64,000 nt of DNA from Druceiella hillmani. Its lineage: Eukaryota > Arthropoda > Insecta > Lepidoptera > Hepialidae. This document shows positions 22,707 to 33,200 of this stretch, piece by piece. How positions within the stretch are numbered: position 1 is the stretch's first letter; each line of letters starts with the position of its first letter. The position numbers and the translations under genes are program-made. The notes beneath the pieces are model-generated. The model saw nothing but the letters and a program-made list of their open reading frames with translations. It was not told where the DNA came from and did no database searches. The DNA lies in NCBI GenBank assembly GCA_039881145.1, contig JAYKKI010000004.1, positions 47,081,501 through 47,145,500 of the forward strand, in the 5' to 3' direction.

Positions 22707-23205
22707 CGTGTCAAAATTAAAGGAATATTTAAAATTTAAAAATAACGGATTATTTTGAAATAACTGTAATTTTACGGAAAATCATTAGATTTAGATTAAA
22801 AAAAAAGTATTTTAAAGTTGGAATCATACGCTTTTTAAATGATTTCTACCTTAATTAAAATTAAATATTTTCGTGTCAAAATTAAAGAATTATTGAACAT
22901 TTAAAAATAACGTTGGATTATTTTTCAATAACTGTAACTTTGCGGGAAATCATCAGATTTAGATTAAAAAAAAGTATATTAAAGTTGGAATCATACGCTT
23001 TTTAAATTATTTCTACCTTGATTAAAATTAAATATTTTCATGTCAAAATTAAAGAATTATTGAACATTTAAAAATAACGTTGGATTATTTTGAAATAACT
23101 GTAACTTCGCGGGAAATCATCAGATTTAGATTAAAAAAAAAAATTTTTTAAAGTTGGAATCATGTAGTTTTTAAATAATGTCTATCTTAATTATAACTAA
23201 ATATT
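22707..23205 (+). repeat. 166-bp tandem array, three copies, upstream of gene A
   Basis: Copies begin at about 22707, 22872 and 23039 with g/a-tgtcaaaattaaag. All contain atcatcagatttagattaaa (or a one-base variant) and aaagttggaatcat. The array starts about 370 bp upstream of the gene A start site. Noncoding and AT-rich. Confidence 0.88.
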
Positions 23206-23644
23206 TTCTATCTGTTACTACGATAGAGTTATAGTTAAAAGAATGTTCTTTCCAAATTTAGAACGTCGCACAGAGTTTTATCATTTTTGTTTATAATTTA
23301 ATTTGTTTTAGTATATCTTTTGAATGATAATATTTTTAATGGAATTACTTGCTGCCAAGTATAAAATCTGTCAAGCGCGTGTAGAACTCGCACTACGTGT
23401 GTTCCGTACACATTTAGGTATTTTTTAAACATTTAAGTGCACATAGTATTTTTATTGAACTATTTACAAAATTTTCATTTCTCCGAAACTGAATATATTG
23501 CTTACTATATATTCGCATATAAAAAATAATTAATTTCAGCTGGAATTAAAAATAATCGACTTTTGGATTATTCTCTTTACTTGTGTTATAAGGCCCATTA
23601 TGTCGACTTTCAAGATTGTAGGTATACCGGAATTAGTTCTTAGT

Positions 23645-23645
23645 G

Positions 23646-23732
<87 letters not shown>
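23645..23732 (+). repeat. (TA)n microsatellite
   Basis: An almost pure TA tract of about 88 bp with two tgta interruptions. Confidence 0.97.
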
Positions 23733-23734
<2 letters not shown>

Positions 23735-23762
23735 AGTTAAATGTTTTGATGTCGGCTAGTAA

Positions 23763-24345
23763 GACTATGGTATAAATAAAGTAATGTTGTCTAATATATC
23801 TTTCACAGTCGCATATTTAAAAAAAAAAGTACAATTTGGCATAGACGCAGAAATCATTAATTTTTTCCTTACTTTTGCTATAAGACCTCCCATTATTCCG
23901 ACTTTCAAGATGGTATATAGACCGGAAGTAGTTTATATGGTTTGGTGTCGACTAGTAAGACTACGGTATAAATAAAGTAATGTTGTCTGTTGTATCTTTC
24001 ACAGTCGCATATTTAAAAAAAATGTACAATTCGGCATAGACGCAGAAATAATAAATTTTTTCCTTACTTTTGCTATAAGACCTCCGATTATTCCGACTTT
24101 CAAGATGGTATATAGACCGGAAGTAGTTTATATGGTTTGGTGTCGACTAGTAAGACTACGGTATAAATAAAGTAATGTTGTCTGTTGTATCTTTCACAGT
24201 GGCATATTTAAAAAAAAAAGTACAATTTGGCATAGACGCAGAAATCATGATTTTTTCCTTACTTTTGCTATAAGACCTCCCATTATTCTGACTTTCAAGA
24301 TTGTAAGTCGATCCGTAGCACCTTACAGATGACGATTAGCGAGGT
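23763..24345 (+). repeat. 196-bp tandem triplication
   Basis: Copies start at 23763, 23959 and 24154 with gacta.ggtataaataaag. Each contains gtcgcatatttaaa (gtggcatatttaaa in the third), ggcatagacgcagaaat and tgctataagacctcc. Identity between the copies is very high, so the amplification is recent. The 63-residue frame at 23784 is part of this repeat. Confidence 0.92.
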
Positions 24346-24984
24346 AAGACTGTGATGAATGTAAAGAAAATAAACGCTTTACCAGGCCATGTCTCTTGGT
24401 GCGTGGACCGAGAACTAGAAACTTTCGCAGCAATGTAAGGCTATAGACATCAGTACACGATATTAATTTTAACTTGATGTCTCAAGTCGTTTATGAGAAA
24501 AAGGGCTTCGACAAAACGAACGGACGATCAAATGATCCTATAAAGGTTCCGTTTTTTTTCATTTTGAGGGACAGAACCCTATAAAAAGTCCTTTTTAATT
24601 GTGGCCACTTATAACTCGTGAAGAAATAATCATACAATAGTTTTGAAAAGTGGAAATTATCTTTACATAATATGTTTAAAATATTTTTACGGAGTTAATT
24701 TCTTTTTCCTAAAATCCATTAATAGCGTCCTCAAATGCAAGCGATTCCCTTTAATTTTTTTCTTTAAAAACTGTTCTAAGAACGTATTTAATAGAATTAT
24801 TAGCGGTCAAGTAAAAAAGAATAATTTTTATATAACTATTAATTTCTTATAAAACTCGTGAACTGGTCAACATATAAAAGTTATCATATGACCATGTTTT
24901 TGAAAAATTGAAATTATCCTCTTTAAGATGCTTAAATTAAATATTTTTTTTTTAAATTCATTTTGTCAATAGCAATATCAGTTT
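24346..24984. other. Repeat tail and AT-rich sequence
   Basis: The first 245 bp are the end of the preceding repeat. Beyond that there is low-complexity A/T DNA with no recognisable feature. Confidence 0.6.
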
Positions 24985-25660
24985 TTAATTATGTGCTATA
25001 AAATTTATTTCTCAGTAATTACTTTTTTATTCGTCATATTTCTCTTACATGGTAAGAAGTAACTTAGTAGTCACATTATGTGTTATAAAATTTATTTAAT
25101 TATGTGTTATAAAATTTATTTCTCAGTAATTACTTTTTTATTCGTCATATTTCTCTTACATGGTAAGAAGTAACTTAGTAGTCACATTATGTGTTATAAA
25201 ATTTATTTAATTATGTGTTATAAAATGTATTTCTCAGTAATTACTTTTTTATTCGTCATATTTCTCTTACATGGTAAGAAGTAACTTAGTAGTCACATTA
25301 TGTGTTATAAAATTTATTTAATTATGTGTTATAAAATTTATTTCTCAGTAATTACTTTTTTATTCGTCATATTTCTCTTACATGGTAAGAAGTAACTTAG
25401 TAGTCACATTATGTGTTATAAAATTTATTTAATTATGTGTTATAAAATGTATTTCTCAGTAATTACTTTTTTATTCGTCATATTTCTCTTACATGGTAAG
25501 AAGTAACTTAGTAGTCACATTATGTGTTATAAAATTTATTTAATTATGTGTTATAAAATTTATTTAATTATGTGTTATAAAATTTATTTCTCAGTAATTA
25601 CTTTTTTATTCGTCATATTTCTCTTACATGGTAAGAAGTAACTTAGTAGTCACATTTCTC
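24985..25660 (+). repeat. 111-bp tandem array, six copies
   Basis: The landmark ctcagtaattacttttttat occurs at 25011, 25122, 25233, 25344, 25455 and 25590. The period is exactly 111 bp except for a 24-bp insertion before the last copy, itself a duplication of ttatgtgttataaaatttat plus ttaa. Copies are nearly identical. A T/G difference (aaaatttat or aaaatgtat) alternates in copies 2-5. Confidence 0.97.
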
Positions 25661-26116
25661 AATATTGATGTCTTTTTTTTAAAAATGATTTAATTGATAA
25701 AGTCCTCACTTTTTTTTAAATTTCAAAGTACCCCAAATCCTTGTGCGGAGCGGCGCCGGAGGCTCAGATTTTTCGTATATCCTACGCAGCCAAATTTGCA
25801 GTAATGAATAAAAAACATTTGCTAAAAACACAAAAAATATTTTTATTTGCCATACCATCAGCTTAAAATTGATCACATTTCTTTTTTTTTTAATTATAAA
25901 CTTAACGTGATCAACATTGCTATAATTATGGCAACATTGTATACATTGAATTGTGAGGAATTGCAGAATTGGACACAACCGTAATTATTTTCGTGAAAAT
26001 GTCAATCGTGTGAGTATATTGAAATTAAATCAAATGTTTGTTTTGAGTCGTTTACTTCATTTGGGGTTTACATTTATTCAACACAGGACAGTGATATGGG
26101 GAACGGATACTCTGCC
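25661..26116. other. Spacer, nothing recognised
   Basis: Short frames on both strands (90 and 63 residues) overlap each other and resemble no family I know. Confidence 0.55.
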
Positions 26117-26190
26117 CAAAAAAATACCGGCGTTAGTGGCATAAAAAATACCGGCGTTAGTGGCATAAAAAATACCGGCGTTAGTGGATA
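26117..26190 (+). repeat. 24-bp tandem repeat, three copies
   Basis: Three perfect copies of aaaaaataccggcgttagtg plus gcat, the last truncated. It is relatively GC-rich compared with its surroundings. Confidence 0.95.
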
Positions 26191-26727
26191 ATTTTTTGGC
26201 AACTGTCCTTACATGCTCGAAGACATTATAAGTTCTGTTACTTATTATAATGTTATTAAAACAAAGTTTTTCGTCTCTAAAACTTCGATATCGTCCTGGT
26301 TCAAAAACTCATTATTAAAGTGTATTTCGGAATACAACTAGCTGTATTTCTCTTGCTCTAAATTAATTTATACCCATAGGTCTAGGTTTAGATCTTCAAA
26401 ATATAGTTGGTATTTACAAGTTTTTCTCATAACAAATTAACTGTACTTTGGTACTCTTGTTCGTCTTTTAACTTTAATGTTGAAAATTCGACTCAAACAT
26501 TAAATAAAAATAAATATTTTATTTACTTTTACTTATTACTTACTTATCATCATCTTACTTATCATGGTGATTTTTTTTATTAAATGTTTCACTAAATAGG
26601 ATTACCTTGTAAATGAAAGTACCGTTCTAAGTAAATGAAAGAAAGAAATCAATTGTAGTTTATTTGGGATTTTGCTGTGACTAATCATGGCGTTATGCTG
26701 AAGCCATAATCGAAGTTAGTGTTAAAA
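26191..26727. other. Spacer, nothing recognised
   Basis: AT-rich sequence without a supported gene or repeat. Confidence 0.55.
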
Positions 26728-27030
26728 AAACCTGTCAAACACGAGTGGAACTTGCACTTGTAGGGTTTCGTACACATTTAGAGTCTAAAAATTTAATGGT
26801 ATATAATACTCCTATTAAACTATTTACAAAATTTAATTCTTTTGGAACGAAAATATATTGCCCAGTATATCTTTTAGAGGCGCGTATTGAGAAAATATTT
26901 TTTTATGTGACATAACTACAAATTAATGTTTTTCGTTTTTTTTCCTTTACTTGTTTTGTGTGCCCTTGCTTCTTGTCAAATTTCACGATTCTAAGTCAAC
27001 GGGAACTACTCTATTGGTTTTCTCATTTTC
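26728..27030 (+). repeat. GGGTTCCGTA family repeat, 3'-truncated plus copy
   Basis: The head at 26730-26785 is cctgtcaaacacgagtggaa, then cttgcacttgtagggtttcg. The body continues to the tttcacgattctaagtcaac block near 27000 and stops without the tail. Confidence 0.7.
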
Positions 27031-27869
27031 TCATCTTTGCTCATTCTACAAATTAGTCAATCTAAAGGTTGTAAGTTAAAATATAAACATACTTTATTAT
27101 ACCCCATTTGTTGACAGTCTTTCAAACATATTATTGTATAATTAAAGTGTTAATAAACTACAAAATTACCCTAGCAGCAAATAAATTAGAAATTATCTTG
27201 CTATATTTCGCACAGAACAAAATGCTTCATATGAAATAGAACTCGTCTTGAAATTATCGGAAAAAAATAAACATGTTGCAAATTTTGCTAAATATACTAG
27301 AACACGCAATTATATCTGTCATTTTTACAAATTTTGTGAAATTTTAACTAAATTATTCAAATAATTTTTAAGAATTTTTTTTAATTTAGTTTATCGGTGA
27401 TTTTTTTAAAATCTGAAATGATATGAAACGTGAAAAAATATAATTTAAACAAGGTCAGCCTTCAAATAGCGTTGTGACCGTAAACATGTACTTAACGCAT
27501 ATTTTAGGTTCTATGGAAAACCGAATAGCGAAAGTATTAAAAATTTCATCATGTCCGGCAGTCCGTCCGTACGTCACAGCATCAAAACTTTCAGTTCAAG
27601 TCCAATAATTGTAATACAATTATACAAAAAAATGTGCCGCACCTACGCACTAACTTTTAACTACGCATGTGAAAAATGTGAACAATGTAATGTTTGCTAA
27701 TGGCGATATTAGTAAACATATAGAGATATTACAAAATTGTTTCTGTTTGCTTGCATCAATAAAATAAAGAGGTACATAGTCATAATTTTATTTGATACCT
27801 ACTGGTACATAAAGCACACTCAATCACGTTAATACGTACATAATAAATGCAAAAGAATATTCAAAGGTG
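27031..27869. other. Spacer, nothing recognised
   Basis: AT-rich. A short piece with gtccggcagtccgtccgtac near 27553 resembles repeat tails, but no full copy is seen. Confidence 0.5.
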
Positions 27870-28237
27870 AAACAAATAAAAAAATAACAAATAAAAAACA
27901 ATATCATAAATAATTGATTTTACCACCGACGTATGAGTCGAAAGCAAGCCAGAAGAATTAAGAAAGTATTAGATATAACTTATAATTCCATTAATATTAA
28001 ACATAAACATCAATACAAGTGTCATTTATCATTTAGTATATGCACAAAAGTGTCGTGAAATGTAAACTAAATGATAACTGACACTTAGGTATATTGATGT
28101 TTATAATATTAATATTAATGGAATTATAAGTTATATCTAATACTTTCTTATTTCTTTTAGCTTGCTTTCGACTCATACATCCGGTGGAATAATTATTTAT
28201 TTATGATATTGTATTTTATTTGTTATTTTCTTGTTTG
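27870..28237. mobile_element. Fold-back (MITE-like) element, ~160-bp arms
   Basis: The left arm (about 27870-28035) and right arm (about 28075-28237) are imperfect inverted repeats. For example, tcgaaagcaagc at 27937 is the complement of gcttgctttcga at 28160, and gatataacttataattccat matches its complement at 28115-28137. The loop is about 40 bp. A partial repeat of loop sequence (aaagtgtcgtcaaatgtaaa) follows at 28245. There are no coding frames, so it is a non-autonomous hairpin element. Confidence 0.85.
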
Positions 28238-28915
28238 TCTAATCAAAGTGTCGTCAAATGTAAACTATATTGCCAGTCGAATAGAACAAATAATGCTAAT
28301 TATCAAAAATAATAATAAAACAAAATGCCTGAAATGAATAATGTCAATATTACCAATTCTGTAAATAATAATAATACCAGCAATAATATTTTAAATATTA
28401 AATGTCTATATATAAAAGTACGTTATTATAATACAATAATAATACAAAATATCAAATTAAAAAAAATAGTAAAAATACCATGATCATAATGGAATTAAAT
28501 ATGATGATAATTATGAAATATTTATTTATCAGCTAATCGTTTCACTATATAATGAGCTTTTTCTGAGCTTATTATACAGTGAACTGTATAATGTTCACTG
28601 TATAATGAGCTTTTTCTATAAGCATGTTCTTCACTCTGCTGTGGTAATGAACGCCTTCCAGAACTTTAATTGTCGCAGGCGATTTGTTATAAAATGTACG
28701 CGCCCAGGTACAGGCAGTCAAATTACTTCTCTTACACCTGTGCGGCTAGATAATATATTTATATAGTGAAAATAATTGTTAATACGTGAACAGTTTAATA
28801 AAAATTTGTAACCCTAATTGTTTAAGTTTGTACAATTTATTGACATGTTAGAACTTGTCGTGAGTTCTACTTATTGTTAACAGGCATATTTTTAGCAAAG
28901 TCCTTCAAACATCAT
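28238..28915. other. Spacer with a small inverted repeat
   Basis: Mostly A/T-rich. At 28545-28612, two copies of ataatgagctttttct flank a short complementary stretch around cagtgaactgtataatgttc. No gene seen. Confidence 0.55.
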
Positions 28916-28919
28916 GGAA

Positions 28920-29560
28920 AAGAAAAGACCGGCCAAGTGTGAGTCTGGCTCGCGCACGAAGGGTTCCGTAGCACCAAGCAAGCTTGTAAGTTTTTATTTC
29001 TCAAAGACACCGGTGAAAAACAAAGCTATTGCTGCAGTCTGTACGGAAAATATCTCATATCTCAAAAACTACACAACGTATCTTAGTCAAGCCAATTTTC
29101 GTTGGAAGTGTTTCTTAAGTTTTACTAGCTTAATTTTTTCAGAATTTTACACAAATTACTTAAAAAGTTAGAGATATAGGGGACACTTTTTTAAATTTTA
29201 GAAGCGCATAGCTTCCCAACAGTTAATTTAAATAAAAAGGTTATTTTGGGACCTCTATATCATTTTTTTAAAACCTATTTTACTATACTCTACACATCTA
29301 TGTACACTGGATTTTTTTCATCCTTCAGTTATATGTATGGAGTGTCATCCCTAATATTATATTTTTCCATAATTCCATTATTTTATTGTATAGCGATTCA
29401 TAGAACACATCTACCATTCAAATTTTGTCTATATAGCGCCAATAGTTTCCGAATAAAATGACTTTGACACACGGACAGATGGGAAAGACGGACAAGACGA
29501 AATTATAAGGTTTCAGTTTTTGCCATTTGGTTACGGAATCCTAAAAACGATCTTTATCGT
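28920..29560 (+). repeat. GGGTTCCGTA family repeat, full-length plus copy
   Basis: The head is gaccggccaagtgtgagtct, then ggctcgcgcacgaagggttc and cgtag. The tail at 29470-29555 is cacggacagatgggaaagac, then ggacaagacgaaattataag and a gccatttggttacggaatcc stretch ending in ctaaaa. This is the closest copy to the common lepidopteran form. The 85-residue frame at 28914 is repeat sequence. Confidence 0.85.
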
Positions 29561-29636
29561 TTATTTCGATAAATACCATCCTACATCCAAATTCTCTCAA
29601 AATAATAAAAAAGAAACGAAATAAACTGTGAACAAT

Positions 29637-29642
29637 TTTATT
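29637..29642 (-). promoter_or_regulatory. Poly(A) signal of gene B
   Basis: AATAAA on the minus strand about 116 nt after the gene B stop codon. It is the first canonical signal downstream. Confidence 0.55.
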
Positions 29643-29757
29643 ATTTTCCACATAAAATTGTCATCAATTCTTATAAAATAATAAACACGTGCGAACACCG
29701 TAGTGATGACCAATACAATACTGTATTTATACTAAACTTTATCAATACTGTCACTCC

Positions 29758-30275
29758 CTAAATCTCAGCGAGGGCTTCCCCTAGTTGTCTGCTCAGCTTC
29801 TTCTCCTCTTTCTTCTGTACAGGAATCCAACCGGTTGAATATTTCCCTTTCGTCTTCCTTCTGAAGGTAGGCTTCAGATAATTGGTGCCACCTTCGAGGG
29901 TAGCAGGATCTACATAAATATAGTAAGTGTTTTTCTTCTCTGGTGTTAAGATGTCTCCTTTGATTTTTCGCTCGATCCTGATGGTGAAAGGGGGTACGGA
30001 CGGCGGTATTTGTGATAATTTTGCAACTGGAAGAGGGGACATAAGTGCGACTACAACTGGCTTCGATACAAAAATGGGGCCTACCACTGGTATGGCAGAA
30101 TGGATGATAGGTGAGAGTTGAGGTTTGGAGATGAGTTCTTTTTCTGGCAGTGCCTTGGTGCTTGGATGAACGGCAGTCCCGTAGCGCTGAACGACGGCGT
30201 TGAAGCCGTTGTTAGCGTCGGCGGCATAGTTCACGACTCTGACGGTGCCGTCTGCTTCAGCGAGCGAGTACGAAC
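29758..30275 (-). CDS. Gene B exon 4 (second half of RR-2 domain, tail, stop)
   Basis: The acceptor is aagcacag, with AG at 30276-30277. The exon opens with the last two bases of the split Gly codon and encodes [20 protein letters not shown], then [12 protein letters not shown], to the stop at 29758-29760. It supplies 171 residues after the Gly. The 64-residue plus-strand frame at 29927 is a shadow of it. Confidence 0.95.
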
Positions 30276-33200
30276 CTGTGCTTGAAGATAATTTTGTTAA
30301 TTAGTCAACTAGCTGTTTCCTGCAGCTTCGCTCGCGTGGAATTAGCATTACCTAAAATAAGAAATATTTTATGTATATCTCTATGAAACATGTAATTTGA
30401 AGGCAAATTTCGTTATGTATGTATGTGTATGTATACCACGGTGTCCAGAAATAAGTGTCGGACAAAGAAAAAAGGTTATTCCTTGACTGAAAAATAGTTG
30501 ATTGAAGAAGCTACTGAATACTTTATAAATTTAATAAATAACTGGTTCGATGTCTTAAATTGCAGACATACAGGTTCTTCCGTTTATAAGTTGCCGTTGA
30601 AAGATAATAATGAAGGCAAATTATTTTGTTCGTTCTAAAAGGGACGCTCTCTTTTAACATTTCTGAAATGCGTTAATTGCACTTTACTCATTAATGGACC
30701 GAGGAAATTAAGATTCGTCGGTTTGTTTGATAGAATACTTCAGAAAATATTTAACTTACTGTCAGAAAAACAATACATATTTATTAAATAATTGACATTT
30801 TGTCAATTTGGTATTAAGGCATTTTTAAAAATAATATAAAAGAGTATTAATGTACTTCTTAATTATTTCTTAATTCATTGTTTGATGGAAAATCTTATCA
30901 ATATGAAGATTTTCCTGAGAAAGCAATGAAATCAAATATCTTCGTAGATATAACATGATTTAAAGCATGTATTTTTGTTATATTTTTTTTCCATTAATTG
31001 TATGTTATTTAAACAACGTATACTTTAGAGTTGTATCATTAATAATTTTATTTATTGTTTTATTATATAATCTATCTTATGAAATTAATGAAAAGCATAT
31101 CAGATTATAAAGGTTTATTTTCATATCATTAGTATACTGTAGAATTATGAGTGTGAAACTTTTATCTAATTAAGATGACATCTCCAAATATATTCACATT
31201 ATCGATACTTATACGATAATGACACAGAGAGTCCTACATTAGTGATGCGTACCTGTGCAGCGACGTCGTCAAGAACGTTTTTATTTAAAATCCAACAGAA
31301 TGTATTCAAATTAACTTATCGATTATAGAAAGTAATTATGGCACAAAATTGAATTTTAGACCCTAATGAACAATGAATGACGGAGCACTATCGCTTATCG
31401 CATTCAATCTACAACTAAAGACACGTCATTGTGGAGAGAATAATATGTGATACAAGGATCATATACGTGACGCACGTGACATGCCTACTTACCATCTCTA
31501 GTTATGTTATATGCTGAGTGACTATCGTAATATTTGAGGAAATAAGAATTTTCCATGCTTTTTCTTCAATAATTCATCATTTTATTTTCATGAAAATTAC
31601 CATTTTTTTGGTGAATTGAAAATTGAATTCAACAGAGTAAGTTATAAAATTAAAACACAATTTGTTTCACTGTAACGATTTTTTTTTCTGATTGCGGCCA
31701 ACGATATATTAATTCCACAGATCGTCTTTTTCATGTATACGAATTTATTCGCGTACTTGAATGTAATTTAGATTTATATAACTTATGACATTTCTTTTGC
31801 AAATTTTTTGGAGATTTCTTTAAATGAAAAACTAGTTTTTTATCTGTCATGGCTTACGATATATTTTCAAATAATTGAAAATCGGGCGAGATTGGTTTTT
31901 CTAACATTTGATAATATTTTTTTAATATCCCTTTATATACTTGTGAATGAAAGACCTAATTTAAAAATTTTGACAATTAGAAAATTTCTTAATCTTTTTG
32001 GTAAGGAATTCAGAAAATAATATTAGAAATGTATTTGGCAATAGGGCGAGACACCCGCAGTGATTTCCACCACTATTACAATATTTACATATGTTGAAAA
32101 TTGTACGTATAGGCTTCGCATATTCAATTAGTCCTTAGTTAATAGTTCGACAACATTTTCTGTTTCTTTAAATTGTCATTAATTAAGTAAGTGATATTAC
32201 ATTAAGTGATATTACAAAGACGTAAATTTTATCAAAATAAAGAAAAGCTTCTATGAAGAAAATAAGACATCGATGTTATTTTGACCTGAGAGAAAACGGC
32301 AGATAAACTACAGTAACTATTTGAAAAATACAATATAATGCAAGTTTTATATTAAATATTGGAAATAAGTTGACGTGAAGTTTGGGTCGAGTTATTAATT
32401 CCTATCAAATACGCCCTAATTTTTTAAGAGTTTTAGTACATAACAAGTTAGAAGTAGAAGCATGCATTTTGATGACATTTGGTCCAATTTGGTATTCGCA
32501 CACAGACAGAGTGAACGGAGAAGATGTATAGAGCGGCGCGGGAATATCACAAGCGTATCATGTCGTGGCGAGAATGACGTATTGTCCAGCGACGTACTCA
32601 AACATTTGACAATGATTTCACTGTATAAATATAACGTGGTATCGACGTGGTAGTGTAGTGTAGTTAGTCACCGAGACTTGGTTGAGAATGGACCGATCTT
32701 TGAGTCATTTAGAGCGTGCGCAAAAAGCGTTCTTGAAAAAATGGAGTTCCTGAATGATTCATTGAGAAAGGACAGACTCTAACCCTGTTGGGTGGAAGCG
32801 CTGAGATTGTAGATACGGAACACTATTAGGGGATTTTCGAAGGTCTCCTCTTTTGTGTGAGGTGGGTCGTTACGGGTCCCAGGAGAGGCCCTGAGACAAC
32901 CTGGGTGGATGGATCGGGAATAGTGTATGAACATAATATATAAAATATAGAGGCTCACCGGGTGGCCTTAGTAGACTCCCGGTGTAAGTATAATAGAGGG
33001 GTTAAGCGGGCTAAGCGCTCCCGTTTACGTAATTTTGTCACCCGTGTAGGAAATTCGGATCTCTGAAAAGCCGTATATAGAAGTGTACGGAGCCCTTTGA
33101 AACCATTTGTTTTCAGCGCACTCAAGAAGGCCGATAGGAGTTATACCGGAAATATTTGCGAGACTCTTGAATACTTTTTGACATCACTCTTCCCTGATGA

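Larger units (their letters stand above)
23363..24590 (+). repeat. GGGTTCCGTA family repeat, expanded plus copy
   Basis: The head at 23367-23420 is ctgtcaagcgcgtgtagaac, then tcgcactacgtgtgttccgt. The tail at 24500-24585 has aacgaacggacgatcaaatg, then aaaggttccg and gggacagaaccctataaaa. The copy is twice the usual length because it contains a TA microsatellite and a 196-bp tandem triplication. Confidence 0.75.

Noticed and set aside
24985..25660. CRISPR-like array
   Set aside because: It is a head-to-tail tandem repeat with no spacers.
29927..30121. 64-residue plus frame opposite gene B exon 4
   Set aside because: It is antisense shadow of a confident coding exon.
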